Positions 1-7,320 of a DNA stretch of 44,476 nt are shown here, piece after piece. A program made the translations under genes and the position numbers. Source of the DNA: Elizabethkingia sp. YR214 (GTDB taxonomy: Bacteria; Bacteroidota; Bacteroidia; Flavobacteriales; Weeksellaceae). The stretch spans positions 1 to 44,476 of the forward strand of contig NZ_QBUH01000014.1 in NCBI RefSeq assembly GCF_003058195.1, given 5' to 3'. Position 1 is the stretch's first letter; every line of letters begins with the position of its first letter. The notes beneath the pieces were generated by a model. That model was not told the origin of the DNA, did no database searches, and saw only the letters and a program-made list of their open reading frames with translations.

Positions 1-95
1 TTGTAGTTAATAATAGGGTTGTAATTCTGAGCTTTAATAACTCCAAATGAAGCTATCATAATAGCTATTGCTGTAATATATTTTATAGTTTTCAT
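1..95 (-). CDS. Secreted protein, N-terminal fragment (runs off window)
   Basis: Only the first 31 codons are inside the window. They read as a Lys-start, hydrophobic signal peptide (MKTIKYITAIAIMIASFGVI, then KAQNYNP), which fits a Sec-exported protein cleaved near KAQ. The ATG (93-95) overlaps the TGA stop of the upstream tail-fibre-like gene (92-94) in an ATGA arrangement. The two genes are therefore probably translationally coupled and co-transcribed. Nothing can be said about function because the body of the protein lies outside the window. Confidence 0.75.
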   Translation of the reverse strand, partial: MKTIKYITAIAIMIASFGVIKAQNYNPIINY

Positions 96-916
96 TTTTT
101 TATTGTTTTTAATTCTTTTTCCAGCTGCTGTACTTTTTTTTGTTGTTCTTTAATTAGTTTATTCTGTTCGATGGCATATAATGTCAGCTCTTCGATCTTT
201 TGAAGTAACAGTTTCTGACTTTCACCAAGAGATAAGCCGTTGTCTATGACTTCTTTTGCACTGGGAATATTTGGAAGGTGGCCTTTTTCCTGAATATGTT
301 TTTCGACTTCTTCAAGAGCTGACAATTGATAGTCACTTTGGAATACAAAATCTGCCCATCCGGCCATATCAACTTTTACCTCTTTAGCATGTACAGTTCC
401 GTTAACATCCAGTTTATTTTGTGGATTAATAGTTCCGATACCTACATTTCCGTTTACATTTTCAGAAATAATTTTAACCCAGTCTGTCCAGCTATTTGAG
501 TATCTTCCTCTAAAATAAATTCCTGAATTAATTGAAGCTGGAGATGAGTAGGGAATTGCCATTTGAGTAATATTTCCATTCCCGTTTTTACTTGCAAATT
601 CAAAGTTGAAAGTATGAAAATACACAGCTCCTGCTCGGGTAATACCGTTTTGCGCTGTCCCGAGTAAAAGTGTTGCCCCTGAACCTGATTTTGTGTTTGA
701 AACATCATTGAAATCCAGAACGCCTGAAGTAGAGGCAGCACCAAAACCTCCCTGAATAAGTCCGTTAACATCAAGCTTTTGAGAGGGAGTATTAGTGCCA
801 ATCCCAACATAAGATGTAGCTGGATTTGTAGTGCTTTGGACAAGTCCTGATGGTGTGGCTATCTGTGAAAAAGACAGAATAGGTATTAACGATAGGGATA
901 ATAATATTTTTTTCAT
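92..916 (-). CDS. Tail-fibre-like secreted protein with C-terminal coiled coil
   Basis: 274 aa. A signal peptide (about 1-17) is followed by two copies of a motif of the type VGIGTxxPxxKLDVNG (37-52 and 158-173), common in Bacteroidota tail-fibre-like surface proteins. A YSNSWTDWVKI segment near 139-149 resembles pyocin-knob/phage fibre domains. The C-terminal part (188-250, ADFVF...HLPNIPSA...KIEELTLYAIEQ) is shared with the protein at 4740-5750 and ends in a heptad-rich Lys/Gln/Glu coiled coil (235-274), as expected for a trimeric fibre. It is transcribed in the same direction as the YD-repeat gene upstream but has its own copy of a repeated promoter element at 961-1003. Function is unknown: adhesin, extracellular fibre or phage-derived appendage are all possible. 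Confidence 0.75.
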   Translation of the reverse strand: MKKILLSLSLIPILSFSQIATPSGLVQSTTNPATSYVGIGTNTPSQKLDVNGLIQGGFGAASTSGVLDFNDVSNTKSGSGATLLLGTAQNGITRAGAVYFHTFNFEFASKNGNGNITQMAIPYSSPASINSGIYFRGRYSNSWTDWVKIISENVNGNVGIGTINPQNKLDVNGTVHAKEVKVDMAGWADFVFQSDYQLSALEEVEKHIQEKGHLPNIPSAKEVIDNGLSLGESQKLLLQKIEELTLYAIEQNKLIKEQQKKVQQLEKELKTIKK

Positions 917-960
917 AATGTTTTGTTTTTAAGATTAATAATTGATTTTATTGTTTTGGA

Positions 961-1003
961 CAAAGATCATTGCTGGCGACGCCAAAACTTGACGTATTAA
1001 AAA
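961..1003 (-). promoter_or_regulatory. Repeated promoter/operator element, copy 1
   Basis: On the minus strand this reads CGTCAAGTTTTGGCGTC, then GATCTTTG. The -7-like element is the reverse complement of 961-968, and CGTCAAGTT is at 986-994. The 25-base offset between the two blocks is identical in the copies at 4662 and 5944. Its position, about 45 bases before the gene at 916, suggests the gene's promoter, with CGTCAAGTT as a possible activator site. Confidence 0.65.
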
Positions 1004-1090
1004 AAGTTTTAGCTTTTTGTTTTTTTGAAAGGATAGTAATAAGAATTATAAAAGGTTCAGTTATAAGGGCTAGCTTCTAATCTCTAATAG

Positions 1091-1136
1091 AAGAGAGAGC
1101 AGGTGATGAAAGCACCAACCTGCTTCTTTCTCTCTT
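1091..1136 (-). terminator. Stem-loop after the YD-repeat gene
   Basis: AGCAGGT (1098-1104) pairs with ACCTGCT (1118-1124). Flanking purine/pyrimidine runs (AAGAGAG and CTCTCTT) extend the stem with a bulge. It lies 40-85 bases beyond the stop of the 1120-aa gene. The following sequence on the minus strand is not a clean T run, so it may be a weak or processed terminator. Confidence 0.45.
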
Positions 1137-1175
1137 AATTTTAATATTTTGTACTTCTAACTTCCGACTTCGTAT

Positions 1176-4100
1176 TTAATTCTTATATCGGTACTGATAC
1201 TCTTTCAGTAAGTTTCCGTTTACATCTTTTACGGATTCCAGTCTGTTAGCCGAATCATACTTGTAGATTTCGCGTATCCCTGAAGATGGCGTGATGCTGG
1301 TTACACCAATCAGTGGATTATAAGTATAAGTAGTGATCTGATAAGTGGATAATGCAGTATTGTTTCTGAAAAGATCCAATGCTCCGATTAAAGCCTGTTC
1401 AGACTGATCAGTTCCTTGTGTATTATCTGCATCCGAAGCGGCAATAATAGCAGATACATAAGCAGAAACCTGATTGTAAGCAGCGCCTTCTATTTTTGCA
1501 ATAGGTTGTGTCTGACCATAACCCCAGATAACCGTTACCGGCTTTCCTTTTACTGAGTACTGAAGAATATTTCCTTTGTTGTCATACAGATCATAGGTGA
1601 TTTCAGCCTTAGCAATTGTCGGGTTTTGTAGATCCTTGCTTTGAACGGACTTTGGAAGTGGCAATCCTGAAGTTTCTGTATTAGCTTCTGTTTGACTGGT
1701 TGGATACTTGGTTTCAATATTAGATAAAGTTTTATTCACACTACCCTCAATTTTTGACGAAGTAGTTTGTAGTGGAACCCCGATTATGTTCTTATCAATT
1801 AGATACTGATTGTTTTTTTCGTGGGCATACTGGTATGTAGTGTTAAGGGATGTGCCATCAGAACTGTTCATTTTTGTTCCCGTTAATCTGTTATGCACTG
1901 GATTATCATACGTATTTGAGGTTGTTGTTATTAATTTTCTGTAGGAGGTATCATCTTGTACATTTACAGGAACATTGTCAAAATACTCTTTGGTAGCTGT
2001 ACTTACTAGATTTCCATAATATGATGCCAGAGGATAGTATCCAATTAAAAAGTTTGACGTTGTTGTACCTGGTTGAACTCCTGATGGAAAGGTTAACTTT
2101 TCATAAACCTCAGTTCCTATCAAATTATAGATTTCTTTATTGGTTGTCTTGGAATAGGTATTATTGACCACTTGCTTTACAAAGAGGCTATTTCCTTCTC
2201 TCCTGAAGATTCTGTTTTGAAGTAACTGTCCGTTATATTTTTGAAAATATTGTTTTTTTCCTTCCAACGTCTGTTCCAGCAAATGAGTTAAAGAAGAAAA
2301 ATCCGGGGTACTGCCATCTGCATTTTGTGGAAAATCTGAAGGAGTTACCAGAAACGCTATACTGTTAACATTTCCATTATCAAAAACTTTTTCTTCTCCA
2401 CCTTTTTCAAAATTGTCTCCCCCATAACTCACAACAACATTATTATATGAGATATCATTGTAATTAATATCATCCAAATAAAGCATACTGTTAGGAGAAG
2501 ATTTTAAATAATAATATGTAGCGCTTAGCATACCCCCTGTTGAACAGGATGAAGGCTGTACAAATTTAGCCTGAGACTTGATATCTACGAAGTAAGGTTT
2601 ATAAATATCTCTTAAATTCATAATATCACCAATTCTATTATAATCAGTATAATAATATCTTTTTGTATTGATAGAAGAATTGTCTGTAGTATCATATTGC
2701 CTTTTTAACCTTAGTCCTGCATCTTCAGTGGTTGTATAACCATTGGGATAGGGTTCTACAGTAAGTATGCCCTCACATTCTTTACAATAAGCTCCAATCC
2801 TTAATACAATTCTGTAATTCACAGTTTTATCAATATCTAATGGAAAATCCACTGCTAAAGCATCATTCGTTTTTGGAATATTATAGGTTCGAGTAAACAA
2901 TAGCTGATTAGTATCTCTATTGAAAACTTCTGCAATAAATTCTCCCTTTTGGACAGTGATTTGATCAATAAATGATGACATATCTATTTTTACATTTATT
3001 GATGCAGAATCGACTGTAGCCCCATTAATATCCAAATATGCCTGAGTATTTCCATTATATGAAACCCCAATACTTTGAGGAGCCTCATAAGTTTTTGTTT
3101 TAGCAATGATGGATTCATATTCAAAAACAGATTTTCCTTTACTCGGATAAGTAATAGATTTTAAAGTTCCTTTTTGGGCATTTATAAAACTAGGTCTCCG
3201 GTCAGCATCGCCGCTAATTTTTGCTATTTTCGCACCCATATACCACGCATAAATAGTATTCCCAAAAAGATCCGTATTGGGAAGTAAGGTCAAATTATTG
3301 ATACCATTATAATACCCCAGATAATCCACACTATTACTTAGTCTTTTAGGTAATCCTTGTGGATCATTATACTCCAGTAGATACTCATCTTTTTTTGTTG
3401 TCAGTCCATTTTGATAGGTATAGCTTTCTATTTTTTCTAAGAAAAATCTTTCTTCTACTGCTGTAAAAGTCTGAATCAAATAATTAAATCTGAATTCACT
3501 TTTCAAATCTCCTTTATAATAGATTTTAAAATTATTAAGTTTGCTTGTACCCGGAGAAGATGGACTTCTGTCAAAAACAATTTCGGTATCATCTGTATAG
3601 ATCTTATTTAGTGTAATGGGAGTTTTTATAGTAAACATCTGGTTATTTTCTACTATTCCATTATCACTTCCAAGTTGTGGACAGTTAGGATCGTCCGTCA
3701 CATGCATTAATCTTGACTGTACCTTTTCTGAAGTGTATGATTTTGCAGAACCAACAGAATATTGATAGTTAACTTCATTTCCTTTTGTATCTACAATTTT
3801 AGTTAAAAAGAAACTGGTAACAGCTCTTGTAGCCATATTAAGTTTATTTCCGGTTTCTTCCTGTGCATTTACTCCGCCAAAATAGTATTTAATGCCAGAA
3901 TTGTCTGTGACAACAAACTGATACCAGTCATTAAAGTTATTATTAAATTCTACTTTGCAGCTCTTGTTATCAGTAATCAGTACCGGCTTGTAGTTCTTGT
4001 CCAAATAAAAACTGCCAGAATTACCAGGATAAGTGAAGTTAAAATAATCAACCTCCAGATCAATAGTGTTTTGAGTAATTAGTCTATTAAGTTCAGTTGC

Positions 4101-4538
4101 TCCCGAAGTACCATCTGGAGTATTTAATGCTACTAATTCACTATAAGAGTCAAAATATTTTCGTTCCCCGGCTAGTTCGTCTGCAGCATCATTGATTGTT
4201 CTGTTGATTAGACCTCCTGTTTCCAGCACCCAGCTCATTCCAACATCATTAGGAATATCATTGACTTTAACGCCTAGTTTAGAATAATTCAAGGTTATAG
4301 GAATATTTATATCTCCGTATTTTAATGTATGTAATGGTATGGAAAGATTTTGCATACCACGGAATTCATTGGCAGGAACATTTCCAAACTGGGTTCTGTA
4401 AAAAGATTCCGGACTGGGTTTAATAGTCTCCGGTAAATTATAATTGGGCTCTGTTCCGCCAGAAAGTGCCTTGGGAACAATTTGAGGTGTATATAGTAAG
4501 CTGGTAAATAAACAAAGCATACTGTATATATTTTTCAT
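1176..4538 (-). CDS. SpvB/YD-repeat (RHS-like) large exported protein
   Basis: 1120 aa with an N-terminal signal peptide (about 1-22). The N-terminal third has the pattern seen in Bacteroidota RHS-like proteins: PSPESFYRTQFGNVPANEF, LNYSKLGVKVND, then VGMSWVLETGGLINRTI. The rest is rich in Tyr/Asn/Gly beta-strand sequence. It ends with a YD-type repeat, YKYDSANRLESVKDVNGNL. No RHS hyperconserved core and no C-terminal toxin domain follow: the reading frame stops only ten residues after the repeat. It therefore looks like a shell-only or structural member rather than a polymorphic toxin. It sits between two paralogous tail-fibre-like genes, all on the minus strand, and has its own repeated promoter copy at 4662-4706. 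Role unknown; a surface or secreted assembly with its neighbours is an inference. Confidence 0.8.
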   Translation of the reverse strand: MKNIYSMLCLFTSLLYTPQIVPKALSGGTEPNYNLPETIKPSPESFYRTQFGNVPANEFRGMQNLSIPLHTLKYGDINIPITLNYSKLGVKVNDIPNDVGMSWVLETGGLINRTINDAADELAGERKYFDSYSELVALNTPDGTSGATELNRLITQNTIDLEVDYFNFTYPGNSGSFYLDKNYKPVLITDNKSCKVEFNNNFNDWYQFVVTDNSGIKYYFGGVNAQEETGNKLNMATRAVTSFFLTKIVDTKGNEVNYQYSVGSAKSYTSEKVQSRLMHVTDDPNCPQLGSDNGIVENNQMFTIKTPITLNKIYTDDTEIVFDRSPSSPGTSKLNNFKIYYKGDLKSEFRFNYLIQTFTAVEERFFLEKIESYTYQNGLTTKKDEYLLEYNDPQGLPKRLSNSVDYLGYYNGINNLTLLPNTDLFGNTIYAWYMGAKIAKISGDADRRPSFINAQKGTLKSITYPSKGKSVFEYESIIAKTKTYEAPQSIGVSYNGNTQAYLDINGATVDSASINVKIDMSSFIDQITVQKGEFIAEVFNRDTNQLLFTRTYNIPKTNDALAVDFPLDIDKTVNYRIVLRIGAYCKECEGILTVEPYPNGYTTTEDAGLRLKRQYDTTDNSSINTKRYYYTDYNRIGDIMNLRDIYKPYFVDIKSQAKFVQPSSCSTGGMLSATYYYLKSSPNSMLYLDDINYNDISYNNVVVSYGGDNFEKGGEEKVFDNGNVNSIAFLVTPSDFPQNADGSTPDFSSLTHLLEQTLEGKKQYFQKYNGQLLQNRIFRREGNSLFVKQVVNNTYSKTTNKEIYNLIGTEVYEKLTFPSGVQPGTTTSNFLIGYYPLASYYGNLVSTATKEYFDNVPVNVQDDTSYRKLITTTSNTYDNPVHNRLTGTKMNSSDGTSLNTTYQYAHEKNNQYLIDKNIIGVPLQTTSSKIEGSVNKTLSNIETKYPTSQTEANTETSGLPLPKSVQSKDLQNPTIAKAEITYDLYDNKGNILQYSVKGKPVTVIWGYGQTQPIAKIEGAAYNQVSAYVSAIIAASDADNTQGTDQSEQALIGALDLFRNNTALSTYQITTYTYNPLIGVTSITPSSGIREIYKYDSANRLESVKDVNGNLLKEYQYRYKN

Positions 4539-4661
4539 AATATTTATTTTTAGGATTAATAATTGGTTAGATTTGTTTTAGGTTGTTTCTAAGGAGACCT
4601 ATTTTTGGAATTTTTTAATGGTTTCATAATATTTTATTTTTTAGTGTTTCTCTTTCTGGTA

Positions 4662-4706
4662 CAAAGATCATGGCCCGTGGCGACAGAACTTGACGTATTA
4701 AAAAAG
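4662..4706 (-). promoter_or_regulatory. Repeated promoter/operator element, copy 2
   Basis: Second copy of the element, upstream of the YD-repeat gene. The minus strand shows TACGTCAAGTTCTGTCGCCA, then GATCTTTG. CGTCAAGTT lies at 4687-4695 and the -7-like element at 4662-4669, the same 25-base offset as in the other copies. The transcript leader would be about 115 bases. Confidence 0.65.
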
Positions 4707-4739
4707 ACTTTCAGTTTTTTTTTCGTAGTGTTGAGAAGT

Positions 4740-5750
4740 TTATTTGTTAAATAAGGTTTTAATCTGCCCTTCAAGTTTTTGGATTCTTTCCTGTTGTGCT
4801 TTGTTCTGTTTATTCTGCTCAATAGAATAAAGTGTCAACTCCTCAATTTTCTGTAAAAGTTTAATCTGAAAATCGCCGATGTTTACACCTTCTTTTTGCA
4901 TTTCAGCAGCTGAGGCAATCTCTGGTAGGTGTTTCTTTTCCTTAATGTGTTTTTCTATACTGGCTAGGTCGGGGAGTTGATACGAATCTTCAAAAACAAA
5001 ATCTGCGGTAGGAGTGGTGGTGACTTTAATTTCTTTAGCCTCGAGCTTGTTAGTAACTGATACGTTACCCCCTGCTGCAATATTTAGTGCTTTCGTTGGC
5101 TTACCTGTAGCATCTACAGTAGTAAACAAAATCTGATTGTCCAGTAACCTCATGTAAGAGCCTCCTCTTAACAGATCAAATCGTGTAAAGGGAGTTTGTG
5201 AAGCTATATCCCAGTGTTTAATGTTATTCCCAATTCCCACACCATTGTACGTAAGACCAGGTTCTGACGCCCACAAATTTAAATAGGCTGGTACATCAGT
5301 ACCATTACCAATTGAATGTAATAAAAGATTTGTATCTCCATGGGCTCCATAAATATTGAGTTTCGCCTGAGGAGAAGATGTACCTATCCCTATGTTCCCA
5401 TTATAATTCAGACGCATCTTTTCCTGACCATTGATTCTGAAACCTAAACCTAAAATATCCTTATCCCCTCCTCTAATCATACCTATATCTGCATTTTCAT
5501 TATACCAAGTAAACATTAATGAAGATGCTAATGAATAAGCAGGATTTGAATTGAGTACTGGTTGATAGAATTTTATTGTTTTAGGTTCATTATTAAAGCT
5601 GACTACCAATTTTTGATCTGGGGTTGTTGTTCCAATCCCTATATTTTTGGTTTCGGGATTAGTAGTTGACTGTATTTGCCCTAAAGGTGTTGTTAATTGG
5701 GCAAAATATAAACTAGGGACTGCAAATAGTAAAATGCTTAATTTTTTCAT
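4740..5750 (-). CDS. Tail-fibre-like secreted protein, paralogue
   Basis: 336 aa, with a signal peptide (about 1-17, LYFAQ). It carries two IGIGTxxPxxKL motifs (about 37-49 and 119-131). The C-terminal module is the same as in the protein at 92-916: ADFVFEDSYQL, then HLPEIASAAEM, LLQKIEELTLYSIEQ and a final coiled coil. The first 35 residues (LTTPLGQIQSTTNPET) also match the paralogue, while the central region differs. This is the usual pattern for fibres with conserved ends and an exchangeable middle. It is first in the minus-strand series fibre, YD-repeat, fibre. Its long leader carries the third copy of the repeated promoter. Function not known. Confidence 0.75.
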   Translation of the reverse strand: MKKLSILLFAVPSLYFAQLTTPLGQIQSTTNPETKNIGIGTTTPDQKLVVSFNNEPKTIKFYQPVLNSNPAYSLASSLMFTWYNENADIGMIRGGDKDILGLGFRINGQEKMRLNYNGNIGIGTSSPQAKLNIYGAHGDTNLLLHSIGNGTDVPAYLNLWASEPGLTYNGVGIGNNIKHWDIASQTPFTRFDLLRGGSYMRLLDNQILFTTVDATGKPTKALNIAAGGNVSVTNKLEAKEIKVTTTPTADFVFEDSYQLPDLASIEKHIKEKKHLPEIASAAEMQKEGVNIGDFQIKLLQKIEELTLYSIEQNKQNKAQQERIQKLEGQIKTLFNK

Positions 5751-5943
5751 AATATTTTAAATTTTAAAAGGCTAATAATTGATTCATTTGTTTCATTGTG
5801 GTTTACGGTGGTTTTGTGATGTAGTGTTTCATAGATTTTAAGTCTGTAAGATTATTAAGATTATGAGGCTAATGGGTTTGAGGATATGAGACAGGAAGTG
5901 ATATTTATTTCTAATATCTGACTGCTGACTTTTCTTTATGGGG

Positions 5944-5982
5944 CAAAGATGAAGGCTCGTGGCGACAAAACTTGACGCATTA
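5944..5982 (-). promoter_or_regulatory. Repeated promoter/operator element, copy 3
   Basis: Third copy. The minus strand reads GCGTCAAGTTTTGTCGCCAC, then CATCTTTG (reverse complement of 5944-5951); CGTCAAGTT is at 5969-5977. It lies between the fibre gene and the divergent AraC-type gene at 6133, so it is a natural candidate site for that regulator. The rest of the 5751-6132 gap shows no gene. Confidence 0.6.
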
Positions 5983-6106
5983 TATTTTAGTTAGGAATTT
6001 TTTAATTGAGTAATAGTATTTTACTGTTTTCGGGTACTGTATAATCCCCGGGATTTATTTCTTGCAGATTTAATAAACAGTTAAAAGGAGCCACAATGAA
6101 AATATA

Positions 6107-6114
6107 TAACTTTG
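6107..6114 (+). promoter_or_regulatory. -7 element of the AraC-type gene
   Basis: TAACTTTG matches the Bacteroidota TAnnTTTG consensus and lies 19 bases before the start codon, giving a very short leader. No convincing -33 TTG is visible, which may mean the promoter needs an activator. Confidence 0.45.
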
Positions 6115-6132
6115 ACCAAACGTTAGCCAGCC

Positions 6133-7194
6133 ATGTTATATATTATAATGGTAGTAATGCTTCAGGCGCTGATTACGCTTGCATTATTAATGTGTTTAAT
6201 AAAAAACAGAAAGTCTCTGCTCAATATGCTATTGCTCTATATTCTGGTAGTAGTACTGGACATGGGGTATGAATATTTTATTATTCAGAGATTTGGATAC
6301 GAATGGGTGATGTATGAAATTCCGGGAAGCCTGCGCGTTTTTAAAGGCTTAATTTTTCTTTATGCTACAGCAGATCTTATTAATGCCCGCTGGCGGGACA
6401 AGCTGAAGTATCTTATACCACCTTTGTCTTTAGTCGTGGTGCATCATACGGTAGTGATATCAGCGAAATTGCTCGATCTTTCGTGGGCAGATGCTGCGAT
6501 AGCCTTTTACAAAGCTTATTTCATTTACTATACTTATTACTGGATTCTATGTCTCGCTTTGTCTATTTTTCTTCTGGTGAAGCATCGGAAAACTGTTAAT
6601 CATGCTATAGCTAATAACTTCAGATATCTTTTGTGCTATATTCTTGCCAGTATTCTCATTTTATATGCTATATCTTATTCTTCATCAGATAGAATGCAAT
6701 ATCAGAAGGTTTATATACTGATGTTTCTTATTCAGTTCGGGTGGATATTGTACGTTTATATTTTAACGTACCAGTTCCGGCTGAAAGAAGAACGCGAAAT
6801 TATTCAGCAATCTGCTGAATCCAAGGAGACATACCAGTATAAAGATCTTTCAAAAATAGATTTCGATTCGTTACAGAAAGCTATAGAGTATTTTTATAAA
6901 GAGAGTAATGTTTATCTTGATGAGGAATTTACGCTGAGTCAGCTGGCAGATCATCTGGAAATTAGTAAAGCAGATCTTAGTATAACCTTTAATAAGTATC
7001 TGAATTCCAACTTTCATGAGTATACCAACAGAAACCGCATTATGCACTTTAAACAAATCCTGACACAGGATCCTTCAGTGAATGTTACCGATCTTGCTTT
7101 TCAGTGTGGTTTCAAATCCAAATCCACTTTTTACAAATATTTTAAGAGAGAATTTAACTGTCTCCCTTCAGAATATTTACCTGGTTTACAATAA
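6133..7194 (+). CDS. Membrane-bound AraC-family regulator
   Basis: 353 aa. The N-terminal 230 residues form about six to seven hydrophobic segments, followed by a short linker (REEREIIQQSAES region). The C-terminal 105 residues are an AraC/XylS-type double helix-turn-helix (HTH_18): FTLSQLADHLEISKADLSITF for the first HTH and VTDLAFQCGFKSKSTFYKYFKREF for the second. This architecture is typical of Bacteroidota membrane regulators that sense an envelope or small-molecule signal; the signal is unknown. It is divergent from the fibre/YD-repeat block and upstream of the TonB receptor. It could control either. The repeated element at 5944-5982 favours the minus-strand block, but that is inference. 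Confidence 0.85.
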   Translation: MLYIIMVVMLQALITLALLMCLIKNRKSLLNMLLLYILVVVLDMGYEYFIIQRFGYEWVMYEIPGSLRVFKGLIFLYATADLINARWRDKLKYLIPPLSLVVVHHTVVISAKLLDLSWADAAIAFYKAYFIYYTYYWILCLALSIFLLVKHRKTVNHAIANNFRYLLCYILASILILYAISYSSSDRMQYQKVYILMFLIQFGWILYVYILTYQFRLKEEREIIQQSAESKETYQYKDLSKIDFDSLQKAIEYFYKESNVYLDEEFTLSQLADHLEISKADLSITFNKYLNSNFHEYTNRNRIMHFKQILTQDPSVNVTDLAFQCGFKSKSTFYKYFKREFNCLPSEYLPGLQ

Positions 7195-7259
7195 TTTAAT
7201 ATTTGTAATTTACTGACAATCAATATTTTGTTTTTGATGTTTCCGAATTTTAGTTGTTT

Positions 7260-7283
7260 AAAGTTTTAATGAACTAAAACTTT
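7260..7283. promoter_or_regulatory. Inverted repeat before the TonB receptor (operator candidate)
   Basis: AAAGTTTT (7260-7267) and AAAACTTT (7276-7283) are perfect 8-bp arms around an 8-base spacer. The repeat ends 38 bases before the receptor start codon and just upstream of a CATCTTTG -7-like element (about 7307-7314). Overlap with the expected -33 region suggests a regulator-binding site. Confidence 0.4.
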
Positions 7284-7320
7284 TTGGGGGACAGACATCT
7301 TTGTACAAAATTTTACGAAG

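Noticed and set aside
4634-4822. Minus-strand frame of 62 codons over the promoter region and the end of the second fibre gene
   Set aside because: It overlaps the C-terminal coding part of the gene at 4740-5750 in another frame, includes the repeated promoter element and has no signal or motif.
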